From: Marinobacter sp. HL-58 | GTDB lineage: Bacteria > Pseudomonadota > Gammaproteobacteria > Pseudomonadales > Oleiphilaceae | NCBI RefSeq assembly: GCF_001314605.1 | Contig: NZ_LIHP01000012.1 | Coordinates: forward strand, 118,080 to 182,079 | Direction of reading: 5' to 3' | Length of the DNA: 64,000 bases | Shown here: positions 8,683-16,656 of the stretch, piece by piece | How the letters are laid out: each line of letters opens with the position of its first letter | How positions within the stretch are numbered: position 1 is the stretch's first letter | Notes under the pieces: model-generated | Told to the model about the DNA's origin: nothing | The model's database searches: none | What the model saw: only the letters and a program-made list of their open reading frames with translations | Position numbers and translations under genes: made by a program

Positions 8683-10521
8683 ATGTTGCCGTACCTGCGT
8701 TGTCTTGTATCGTTCGTTGCGCTATTGCTTGCCACTGGTGTGGCCGTGGCCGACCGTCCGGCGCCTGATCGCTGCCCGACGCTGGACGCCAGCAGCCCGC
8801 AACAGCGGGCGTCACTGATGGAGCATGTCTGCTATCTCAGCGCGCCACCCGGTGAGCCTGCTCATGAAGCCAGGACACCGGATGAGCTGCCGGCAGACGC
8901 GGGCTGGCAGTCCGCCAACGGCCATGATTTGGTATTCAGTCACACCGACGCGGTTTATTGGGTGCGACTCAACGTGCGTAATTCCGGCGACACACGACAG
9001 CTCTGGTATCTGAAGCTCAATTATCCACTGCTGGATGAGGTTACTTTCTGGCATTCCGGCAATGACGGAGCTGCGGCCATTACCACCGGCGACCAGTCCC
9101 CGTTCATGTCGCGGGGCATAGATTACCGGTATTTCCTGCTGCCCGTCACGCTTGGGGGCAATGAAAGCCAGACCATTACCCTGCGGATACACAGCAGCGG
9201 CGCCCTCAATGTTCCCCTGTCACTGGAAACACCGGAAGCAGCCATTGCCCAGAGCAATCATCTGACGCTGCTCCATGGTCTTTTCTATGGTGCTCTGCTT
9301 GTGTTTGCCGCGTTCAATCTGTTGCTGTTCTTCAGTTCCGGCACCGCATACTACTTCTACAACGCCTTTTACATGGCCTCGCTGGGTCTTTTTCTCTTCG
9401 CCATGGGCGGTTTCGCCAACCAGTATTTCTGGCCGGACAGCACGGGATTTGCCAACACCTCCATTCCCCTGTTGATGGCCGTCAGCTCCCTGGCGATGAC
9501 GCTGTTCGGCCGGTCGTTCCTGGAAATCCCACCCGACTCCCGAGCGGACGCGGTTCTCAGGGGGCTGACCGTAACCAGCCTTGGCCTGCTGGCACTGGCT
9601 TTCCTGCTGCCCTACAACAAATCCATCGTGCTGATCACCTCCGTTGCGCTGGTTATCATTGGCAGCCTGTTCGTGATCGGGCTGATTCGCTGGCGCCAGG
9701 GATACATGCCTGCCAAGTGGTACGTGATGGCCTGGTCCGGCATGCTGGTCGGGGCCTTCGTATACGCCCTGGCGGCCTTCGGTTACCTCGCCGACTTCCT
9801 GGCCCGCGAGATTTTCATGCAGGTTGCCGTGGGCGCCCAGGTGATTCTGCTCAACTACGCCATGGTACAGCGCTGGCGCCTGTTGAATCAGAAACTGCTG
9901 GACGTGGAGCAGAACGCCCGCACCAACCTTGAACTGAAGGTTCATGAACGGACGGCCCAACTGCGCAACACCATGAGAGAACTGGAAAGGGCCAACCGAC
10001 AGCTGGCCACACTCAGCCTCAACGATGCGCTGACCGGCCTGCACAACAGGCGCCATCTGGATAACCTGTTACCGGAGTTATGCGCTGAATCCCGGCGCAG
10101 TGGCCAGCCGCTGACCATCGCGCTGCTCGATGCCGATCATTTCAAGGCCGTTAATGATGACTGGGGGCACGATTTCGGAGACCAGTGCCTGCAGCACATT
10201 GCCGATATCCTCAGGCGTCACGTAAAGCGCCCACGAGACGTGGCAATCCGCTTCGGAGGCGAGGAGTTTGCCATCTTGTTGCCGGGCACCGGTGCCGCAG
10301 GCGCCCGCAGGCTCTGTGAGCAGATTCTGGAAGATCTGGCCAGTACACGCCTGACCACCATCAACGGAGAAACGGTATCCCTGACCATGAGCGCGGGCAC
10401 CGCAACACTGGCCCCGGGAGAGGACGAAAAGGAACTTTTCCGTAGAGCGGATGAAGCCCTTTACACGGCAAAAGCCGCCGGCCGAAATCGCGTGGACCAG
10501 TCGGAGCCGGAGCTCTCCTGA
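8683..10521 (+). CDS. Membrane diguanylate cyclase with 7TMR-DISM sensor
   Basis: A 612-residue protein making cyclic di-GMP. A signal peptide (about 1-27) precedes a periplasmic 7TMR-DISM extracellular domain, roughly residues 40-195. Seven transmembrane helices follow (about 205-400), then a coiled coil (VEQNARTNLELKVHERTAQL) and a C-terminal GGDEF domain. The active site is GGEEF within IRFGGEEFAIL, so catalysis is expected. No RxxD inhibitory site was obvious five residues before it. The start at ATG 8683 follows AGGAAAT. A TTG at 8641 would add 14 residues without a better ribosome site. The ligand of the DISM domain cannot be told from the sequence. Confidence 0.9.
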   Translation: MLPYLRCLVSFVALLLATGVAVADRPAPDRCPTLDASSPQQRASLMEHVCYLSAPPGEPAHEARTPDELPADAGWQSANGHDLVFSHTDAVYWVRLNVRNSGDTRQLWYLKLNYPLLDEVTFWHSGNDGAAAITTGDQSPFMSRGIDYRYFLLPVTLGGNESQTITLRIHSSGALNVPLSLETPEAAIAQSNHLTLLHGLFYGALLVFAAFNLLLFFSSGTAYYFYNAFYMASLGLFLFAMGGFANQYFWPDSTGFANTSIPLLMAVSSLAMTLFGRSFLEIPPDSRADAVLRGLTVTSLGLLALAFLLPYNKSIVLITSVALVIIGSLFVIGLIRWRQGYMPAKWYVMAWSGMLVGAFVYALAAFGYLADFLAREIFMQVAVGAQVILLNYAMVQRWRLLNQKLLDVEQNARTNLELKVHERTAQLRNTMRELERANRQLATLSLNDALTGLHNRRHLDNLLPELCAESRRSGQPLTIALLDADHFKAVNDDWGHDFGDQCLQHIADILRRHVKRPRDVAIRFGGEEFAILLPGTGAAGARRLCEQILEDLASTRLTTINGETVSLTMSAGTATLAPGEDEKELFRRADEALYTAKAAGRNRVDQSEPELS

Positions 10522-10522
10522 T

Positions 10523-11185
10523 TCAGGAACAACGGCGCATGAAGTCCGCAGCCAGGCGCGCGGCCTGGCGAATCATCTGTTCGTGATTCTCCGGTTGCCG
10601 TGCCAGGGGGCGGTAGTCGTGATCGCCCCCCTCAAGCCATGACAGGCTGACAGACTTTATTGAATCCACACCTTTCTCCTCTACCTCGGGCCTTTTGCCA
10701 AACGGGTCCCGTGTGCCCTGGATAATCTGCACTGGGCGCTGCAGATCCCGGAAGTGATCTGTGCGCCAGCGATCACCCTTGCCCGGAGGATGAAACGGGT
10801 ACCCGAAGCAGACAGCACCGCAAATTGCCGGATGAAGATCTTCCTGGGCAATCATCAGGCTGGCCATGCGGCCGCCCATTGACTTGCCACCAACAAAAAC
10901 GGAGTTGCTCCCCGGCTCGGCCATAACCGCGTTGACAGCCTCGCGGAAGGACTCCAGCAATACAGGTTGACGGTCGGGTGGCCGTTTGCGGCCGTCCTGC
11001 CGGCGTTTCTGCATATAGGGAAACTCGAACCGCAGCGTTGTGACTCCCTCTTCCGCAAGGGCAGACGCCAGCCTTTCCATGAACATTGAATCCGCCGGCG
11101 CTCCGGCTCCGTGCGCCAGCAAAAGCGTTGGTGCAAGGTTTCCTTTCAGCGATTCAGACTTGTAAAACATTACAGGATTCACCAT
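10523..11185 (-). CDS. Alpha/beta-hydrolase family protein (KANL3/Tex30-like)
   Basis: A 220-residue cytoplasmic alpha/beta hydrolase. LLLAHGAGAPADS near the N-terminus is the oxyanion-hole strand. GKSMGGRMASL holds the nucleophilic serine elbow, and GGDHDYRPL near the C-terminus supplies the likely catalytic histidine. The short form with a Lys before the Ser is typical of the KANL3/Tex30-like family of unknown substrate. The gene stands alone, convergent with the diguanylate cyclase and divergent from the cco locus. Confidence 0.8.
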   Translation of the reverse strand: MVNPVMFYKSESLKGNLAPTLLLAHGAGAPADSMFMERLASALAEEGVTTLRFEFPYMQKRRQDGRKRPPDRQPVLLESFREAVNAVMAEPGSNSVFVGGKSMGGRMASLMIAQEDLHPAICGAVCFGYPFHPPGKGDRWRTDHFRDLQRPVQIIQGTRDPFGKRPEVEEKGVDSIKSVSLSWLEGGDHDYRPLARQPENHEQMIRQAARLAADFMRRCS

Positions 11186-11320
11186 ATCTGCGGATCGTGA
11201 CTATGATTAAATGTCAGGGCATCCACGGATCCATGTTTCCCGGCCGCCCTGTAGCTTTCAGAAATACTCTAATATATTCGCCATGTTACTGATTTAGACG
11301 CATTTGACAGGGCTGCCGAG

Positions 11321-11334
11321 TTGATCTGTGTCAT
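11321..11334. promoter_or_regulatory. FNR/ANR-like box before ccoN
   Basis: TTGATCTGTGTCAT resembles the FNR/ANR dyad TTGAT-N4-RTCAA with one mismatch in the second half-site. It lies about 70 bases before the ccoN ATG. Oxygen-responsive control by ANR is established for ccoNOQP in pseudomonads. Here it is inferred from the site alone, since no fnr/anr gene is in the window. Confidence 0.55.
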
Positions 11335-11403
11335 TGCAAATAGCTAATGCTTTCTCCATACTTGCGCCCGCATATTTCCCACTCTAAACCCATTGGTAAG
11401 GCT

Positions 11404-12834
11404 ATGAGCACAGTAAATGCAAACCTGACATACAACTACAAGGTGGTAAGGCAGTTTGCCATTATGACAGTGGTATGGGGGATTGTAGGTATGGCCCTGG
11501 GCGTGCTGATTGCAGCACAACTGGTCTGGCCCGCCCTCAATCTCGACCTGCCCTGGACACATTTCGGCCGTTTGCGGCCGTTGCATACCAACGCCGTCAT
11601 CTTCGGCTTTGGTGGAAGTGCACTGTTCGCAACAGCCTACTATGTAGTGCAACGCACCTGTCAGGCCCGCCTGTTCTCGGATGGCCTGGCGGCGTTCACC
11701 TTCTGGGGCTGGCAGGCGATCATCGTGGCCGCGGCCATTACCCTGCCAATGGGGCTGACAACTACCAAGGAATACGCTGAGCTCGAATGGCCGATCGATA
11801 TTGCGATCACAATCGTGTGGGTATGTTACGCACTGGTGTTCTTCGGCACGGTCATGAAGCGCAGTACTCCGCACATCTATGTCGCAAACTGGTTCTACGG
11901 CGCATTCATCATCACTGTTGCGGTACTGCACATCGGTAACAGCATGGCGCTGCCGGCAACGGCATTCAAATCCTATTCGGCCTACGCCGGTGTGACCGAC
12001 GCCATGATCCAGTGGTGGTACGGCCACAACGCGGTTGGTTTCTTCCTGACCGCAGGCTTCCTGGGCATGATGTACTATTTCGTGCCCAAGCAGGCCAATC
12101 GCCCGGTCTACTCGTATCGCCTGTCAATCGTGCACTTCTGGGCGCTGATCGCCACCTATGTATGGGCCGGCGGGCACCACCTGCACTATTCAGCACTGCC
12201 TGACTGGGCCCAGACTGCGGGCATGGTGATGTCACTGATTCTGCTTGCACCCTCCTGGGGCGGCATGATCAACGGCATGATGACCCTGTCAGGTGCCTGG
12301 CACAAGCTGCGTACCGACCCGATCCTGCGATTCCTCGTGGTATCCCTGTCGTTCTACGGCATGTCGACCTTCGAGGGGCCGATGATGTCCATCAAGACAG
12401 TGAATGCCCTGTCCCACAACACTGACTGGACCATTGGTCACGTTCACTCCGGTGCCCTGGGCTGGGTTGCCATGATCAGTATCGGTGCGGTATATCACCT
12501 GGTTCCGAAGCTGTGGGGCCTTCAGGCCATGTACAGCACGGCCATGATCAACGTGCACTTCTGGCTGGCCACGGTCGGCACCGTGCTTTACATCGTTGCC
12601 ATGTGGGTTAACGGCATCATGCAGGGCCTCATGTGGCGTGCCGTAAACGAAGACGGCACCCTGACCTACAGCTTTGTAGAGGCACTCGAGGCGTCCTACC
12701 CGGGTTACTTTGTGCGCTTCCTCGGTGGCGTGATCTTCCTGGCCGGTATGCTGGTAATGGCATACAACGTTTACATGACCGTGCGTCAGAAACAGGCCGT
12801 TGCTCAGGACAATACAGCAGCGCAAGCGGCGTAA
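11404..12834 (+). CDS. ccoN: cbb3-type cytochrome c oxidase subunit I
   Basis: The 476-residue catalytic subunit of the high-affinity cbb3 oxidase, an inner-membrane heme-copper oxidase of the C family reducing oxygen to water. Twelve transmembrane segments are predicted by eye. The low-spin heme histidine is in [12 protein letters not shown], the CuB region in [17 protein letters not shown], and the heme b3/b histidine pair in [16 protein letters not shown]. The start at ATG 11404 follows GGTAAGG and matches the family N-terminus. The 19 upstream codons open in frame look untranslated. It is first in ccoNOQP, under the FNR-like box. Confidence 0.97.
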   Translation: MSTVNANLTYNYKVVRQFAIMTVVWGIVGMALGVLIAAQLVWPALNLDLPWTHFGRLRPLHTNAVIFGFGGSALFATAYYVVQRTCQARLFSDGLAAFTFWGWQAIIVAAAITLPMGLTTTKEYAELEWPIDIAITIVWVCYALVFFGTVMKRSTPHIYVANWFYGAFIITVAVLHIGNSMALPATAFKSYSAYAGVTDAMIQWWYGHNAVGFFLTAGFLGMMYYFVPKQANRPVYSYRLSIVHFWALIATYVWAGGHHLHYSALPDWAQTAGMVMSLILLAPSWGGMINGMMTLSGAWHKLRTDPILRFLVVSLSFYGMSTFEGPMMSIKTVNALSHNTDWTIGHVHSGALGWVAMISIGAVYHLVPKLWGLQAMYSTAMINVHFWLATVGTVLYIVAMWVNGIMQGLMWRAVNEDGTLTYSFVEALEASYPGYFVRFLGGVIFLAGMLVMAYNVYMTVRQKQAVAQDNTAAQAA

Positions 12835-12849
12835 CGGGAGACAATATTG

Positions 12850-13458
12850 ATGAAACACGAAATAGTTGAAAAGAACCTGGGGATCATGGTCGTACTGATC
12901 ATCCTGACCATCAGTGGTGGTTTCCTGGCCGAAGTCGTCCCGTTGTTCTTCATTGAAGAGACCAATGAACCGGTTGAAGGTCTGGAACCCCTGTCGGCCC
13001 TGGAACTGGAAGGCAGGGACATCTATGTCCGTGAAGGCTGCCATGTCTGCCACACCCAGCAGATCCGTCCGTTCCGTGCCGAAACCGAGCGCTATGGCCA
13101 CTACTCCGTTGCGGGCGAGTTCGTTTACGACCGTCCGTTCCTGTGGGGCTCCAAGCGTACCGGTCCTGATCTTGCCCGTGTCGGTGGCCGTTATTCCGAC
13201 GCCTGGCAACGACAGCACCTGTACGATCCGCGCAGCGTGGTACCGGAATCCAACATGCCGGCTTTCCCCTGGCTGTTCGAGGACCGTATAGACCACACCA
13301 ATACCGAAGCCAAGATGAAGACACTGCAAACCCTGGGTGTTCCCTACAGCGATGAGCAGATTGCAGAGGCGACGGATGAAGTGCGGGACAAATTTGAAAT
13401 CGAAGCACTGGTCGCGTACCTGCAGCAGCTGGGTACCGTGATTTCAGAGAAACGGTGA
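12850..13458 (+). CDS. ccoO: cbb3-type cytochrome c oxidase subunit II (monoheme)
   Basis: A 202-residue membrane-anchored c-type cytochrome that passes electrons from CcoP to CcoN. One N-terminal transmembrane helix (about 11-31) precedes a periplasmic domain with a single heme motif CHVCH in [15 protein letters not shown]. The axial methionine is probably in [12 protein letters not shown]. The ATG at 12850 is preceded by GGGAGACAATATTG. A TTG one codon earlier is a less likely start. The gene starts 15 bases after ccoN. Confidence 0.96.
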   Translation: MKHEIVEKNLGIMVVLIILTISGGFLAEVVPLFFIEETNEPVEGLEPLSALELEGRDIYVREGCHVCHTQQIRPFRAETERYGHYSVAGEFVYDRPFLWGSKRTGPDLARVGGRYSDAWQRQHLYDPRSVVPESNMPAFPWLFEDRIDHTNTEAKMKTLQTLGVPYSDEQIAEATDEVRDKFEIEALVAYLQQLGTVISEKR

Positions 13459-13463
13459 TTCCC

Positions 13464-13649
13464 ATGGATCTTAACGAGTTACGCGGCATTCAAACACTGA
13501 TCATTATGTTCATGTTCTTCGGCATTATCTGGTGGGCCTACAGCTCTCACCGGAAGAAAGCCAATGAAGAGGCAGCACACCTGCCCTTCGACGATGATGA
13601 AGTGGAAAAGCGTACTCTTGAACAGGAAAAAACGGAGAAAAAACGATGA
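13464..13649 (+). CDS. ccoQ: cbb3-type oxidase small subunit
   Basis: A 61-residue single-span membrane protein: a short N-terminus, one hydrophobic helix (TLIIMFMFFGIIWWAYSS) and a charged cytoplasmic tail rich in E and K. CcoQ stabilises the assembled cbb3 complex. It starts 5 bases after the ccoO stop and overlaps ccoP by four bases (ATGA), consistent with translational coupling. Confidence 0.93.
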   Translation: MDLNELRGIQTLIIMFMFFGIIWWAYSSHRKKANEEAAHLPFDDDEVEKRTLEQEKTEKKR

Positions 13650-14536
13650 GTACCTTCTGGAGCATCTGGATCAGCGTGATCGTGCTGGGTACTGTGTTTG
13701 GATGCTGGTGGCTGCTTTATGCAACCCGCAAGAGCCAGACGTCTGATACTGAAACCGACAGAACTATGGGCCATTCCTTTGATGGCATTGAGGAGTACGA
13801 CAATCCACTGCCCAAGTGGTGGTTCTATCTGTTCCTTGCCACCTGTATCTTTGCACTTGGCTATCTGGCGCTCTACCCGGGCCTGGGTAACTTCAAAGGC
13901 CTGCTGGGATGGACCTCCACCAACCAGTGGGAAGCCGAAGTTCAGAAGGCTGAAGCCGAATATGGCGAGCTCTACGCCGAGTTTGGTGATATGCCGGTGG
14001 AAGACCTGGCAGAAAATGATGATGCCATGAAAATGGGCCAGCGCCTGTTTGCCAACAACTGCGCTGTTTGCCACGGTTCCGCAGGCCGGGGTTCTCTCGG
14101 CTTTCCGAACCTGACCGACGACGACTGGCTGTATGGTGGTGACCCTGATTCGATCCTGACCACTCTTCATGACGGTCGGAATGGCAACATGCCCGCCAAG
14201 GGCACCATGCCGAACATGACCAACGAACAGGTCGACCAGGTTGTCAATTTCGTGCTGAGCTACAGCGACCGCGAAGAAGACGCCGAAGCTGCCGAAAAGG
14301 GTGAAGAGGTCTACGCCCAGGCCTGCTCTTCCTGTCACGGTGATGACGGCAAGGGCAACCAGTCCCTCGGTGCACCGAACCTGACCGACAACACCTGGCT
14401 TTACGGCTCCACGTACGACTGGATCCGGGAAACGGTGGTGAATGGCCGTAAGAACCAGATGCCCGCCCAGAGCGACCGTCTGTCTGACGACCAGATCCAG
14501 ATTCTGGCGGCCTACGTGTACAGCCTGTCCAACTGA
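13646..14536 (+). CDS. ccoP: cbb3-type cytochrome c oxidase subunit III (diheme)
   Basis: A 296-residue membrane-anchored diheme cytochrome c, the electron entry point of the complex. Two N-terminal hydrophobic segments (about 5-25 and 57-79) are joined by a polar stretch. Two cytochrome c domains follow, with heme motifs CAVCH and CSSCH and downstream methionine ligands in NMPAKGTMPN and NQMPAQSDRLS. Length and the two-helix anchor match the Pseudomonas-type CcoP. It ends the ccoNOQP unit. Confidence 0.96.
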   Translation: MSTFWSIWISVIVLGTVFGCWWLLYATRKSQTSDTETDRTMGHSFDGIEEYDNPLPKWWFYLFLATCIFALGYLALYPGLGNFKGLLGWTSTNQWEAEVQKAEAEYGELYAEFGDMPVEDLAENDDAMKMGQRLFANNCAVCHGSAGRGSLGFPNLTDDDWLYGGDPDSILTTLHDGRNGNMPAKGTMPNMTNEQVDQVVNFVLSYSDREEDAEAAEKGEEVYAQACSSCHGDDGKGNQSLGAPNLTDNTWLYGSTYDWIRETVVNGRKNQMPAQSDRLSDDQIQILAAYVYSLSN

Positions 14537-14542
14537 GTATCC

Positions 14543-14564
14543 GGCCGGGGCAAAAGCCCCGGCC
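14543..14564 (+). terminator. Strong hairpin after ccoP
   Basis: GGCCGGGGC-AAAA-GCCCCGGCC is a perfect 9-bp stem with a four-base loop just after the ccoP stop. No T-run follows, so it may be a factor-assisted terminator, an attenuator or an mRNA-stabilising element separating ccoNOQP from ccoGHIS. Confidence 0.6.
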
Positions 14565-14668
14565 TGGTCTGCTCAACCCTGTGTCTGCTCACGCGGGCAC
14601 AGGCTTGAGAAGATCCTTCGCCCCACAGCCCCCTGTGATTCGGGCGCCACATCATCGGGAGGTTAACG

Positions 14669-16102
14669 ATGAGCAGTGAGATTCCGGTCAAACAGGTTGA
14701 CCCGTCCTCTGACGCCTCCGATAACAAAAACAAGAACACCGGAACTGTCGAGCTATACGCCAGCCGCAAGAAAATCTACGTGAAAGAAGTCAAAGGCTTC
14801 TTCCAGCGCATCCGCAATGTCAGTCTGACGGCCCTGATGGGCATGTATTTTCTGTTTGTCTGGATAACCGTGGATGGCCAGCCGCTGATTCACTTTGACC
14901 TGCCCGCCCGTGAATTTCACCTGTACGGAGCCACCTTCTATCCCCAGGACTTCATTCTGTTGTCCGGGATGCTGATCATCTGCGCCTTTGGCCTGTTCTT
15001 CATCACGACCCTGTTTGGCAGGGTCTGGTGCGGTTATACCTGCCCCCAGACGGTCTGGACCTTTATCTTCATGTGGGTGGAGGAGCGCATTGAGGGCAGC
15101 CGCAACAAGCGCATGAAACTGGACAAGGCGCCCCGCTCGGCGGAGAAAATTGCCAAGAAGTCGGCAAAGCACACGGCCTGGCTGCTGATTGCCCTTGCCA
15201 CCGGCCTGACCTTTGTAGGCTATTTCTATCCCATCCGTGAGCTTATTACCGACCTGTTTACCCTGCAGGCCAATGGCTGGGCCTATTTCTGGGTAGTGTT
15301 CTTTACCGTTGCCACTTATCTGAATGCCGGCTGGATGCGTGAGCAGGTGTGCCTGTACATGTGCCCGTATGCCCGGTTCCAGTCCGTCATGTTCGACCCG
15401 AATACCCGGGTGGTTTCCTATGATCCTAACCGGGGTGAGCCCCGGGGCAGCCGCAAGAAGGGTGTTGATCCAGCGGAGCTCGGTTTGGGCGACTGTATCG
15501 ATTGCGGCCAGTGTGTGCAGGTCTGCCCCACCGGTATCGATATTCGCGATGGCCTCCAGTACGAGTGTATCGGCTGCGCCCTGTGCATCGACGCCTGTGA
15601 TGAGGTCATGGACAAGATGAACTATCCTCGCGGGCTTATCCGCTATACCACTGAAAACGAGCTTGAAGGCAAACCCTCGAAATTACTGCGTCCACGCACC
15701 TTCGGTTACGGGCTGGTACTGCTGGCCATGATGGCGGCCATTACCGTAACCATCATGACACGGGTACCCGCCGAGCTGGATGTGCTGAAAGACCGCGGAG
15801 CCCCCTTCGGCTACAACGGGGATGGCCGCATTGAAAACAGCTACACCCTGAAAATCGCCAATATGACGGAAGTGCCTCACACCTTTACCATTTCGGCTTC
15901 CGGCCTGGAAGGCATCAGAGTGCTGACCGAAGACACTGTGACCGTTGAAAGCGGAGAGAACCGGTCTGTGCCGACCGTGGTGGATGTTGATCCGGAGACC
16001 ATCACGGAAAGCAACAATGCCATTGTGTTCCGAATTGAATCAGAATCGGACGAAGACCTGATTCTTGAAACTGAAAGCCGTTTTGTCGGTCCTAACCGCT
16101 GA
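14669..16102 (+). CDS. ccoG: Cytochrome c oxidase accessory protein CcoG (polyferredoxin)
   Basis: A 477-residue inner-membrane iron-sulfur protein of the RdxA/FixG family that reduces copper for insertion into the cbb3 oxidase. About five transmembrane segments are visible. Early cysteines lie in GRVWCGYTCPQTVW. Two [4Fe-4S] ferredoxin motifs follow, in CIDCGQCVQVCP and CIGCALCIDACD. A C-terminal Ig-like periplasmic domain of about 130 residues ends the protein. It starts 132 bases after ccoP with GGGAGG before the ATG, so a separate promoter is possible. Confidence 0.95.
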   Translation: MSSEIPVKQVDPSSDASDNKNKNTGTVELYASRKKIYVKEVKGFFQRIRNVSLTALMGMYFLFVWITVDGQPLIHFDLPAREFHLYGATFYPQDFILLSGMLIICAFGLFFITTLFGRVWCGYTCPQTVWTFIFMWVEERIEGSRNKRMKLDKAPRSAEKIAKKSAKHTAWLLIALATGLTFVGYFYPIRELITDLFTLQANGWAYFWVVFFTVATYLNAGWMREQVCLYMCPYARFQSVMFDPNTRVVSYDPNRGEPRGSRKKGVDPAELGLGDCIDCGQCVQVCPTGIDIRDGLQYECIGCALCIDACDEVMDKMNYPRGLIRYTTENELEGKPSKLLRPRTFGYGLVLLAMMAAITVTIMTRVPAELDVLKDRGAPFGYNGDGRIENSYTLKIANMTEVPHTFTISASGLEGIRVLTEDTVTVESGENRSVPTVVDVDPETITESNNAIVFRIESESDEDLILETESRFVGPNR

Positions 16103-16140
16103 CTCCCGGGTAACGGGATCCAGCACTGAGAGATACAACC

Positions 16141-16656
16141 ATGACTGAGAACACATCCACAGGCCCCTGGTACCGTCAGCCCTGGCTACTGTTCCTGATG
16201 ATTTTCCCGGGCGCCGCTATCATCTGGTGCACGATTGCCATTACCGTGGCACTCAACACAGACAACGCCATGGTCACCGATGATTATTCAAAGGAAGGCC
16301 GCGGCATCAATATGGAAATCGCCCGGGACGAAGCAGCAAAAGACCTCGGGCTCAGGGCCAGCATGGCTTTTGAGGACCGGGAAATAAGCCTTTCCGTCGA
16401 TACCAGTGACGGCAGCGCTGATTTCCCTTACCTGATTCTCAACCTGTTTCACCCGACCATCGCCGAGCGCGATCGCACCATACAGTTCCGGGCGGTGGGT
16501 GAGGGCCAGTACGTGGCAGACCTGAATCAGCCCATCGAGGGTCGCTGGTACTTTGATCTGCGCGGGCCGGATAACGACTGGAGACTCAAGGGTGAGTCCA
16601 ATCTGCCATCAGAACGTCGTCTGACTCTTGGCGCGGGCGCTGAAGACCGCGGGTGA
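16141..16656 (+). CDS. ccoH: cbb3 oxidase assembly protein CcoH (FixH)
   Basis: A 171-residue FixH-family protein with one N-terminal membrane helix (about residues 13-38, PWLLFLMIFPGAAIIWCTI) and a periplasmic beta-sandwich domain. CcoH is required for stable assembly of the cbb3 oxidase. The stop codon overlaps the GTG start of ccoI by four bases, so the two are coupled. Confidence 0.92.
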   Translation: MTENTSTGPWYRQPWLLFLMIFPGAAIIWCTIAITVALNTDNAMVTDDYSKEGRGINMEIARDEAAKDLGLRASMAFEDREISLSVDTSDGSADFPYLILNLFHPTIAERDRTIQFRAVGEGQYVADLNQPIEGRWYFDLRGPDNDWRLKGESNLPSERRLTLGAGAEDRG

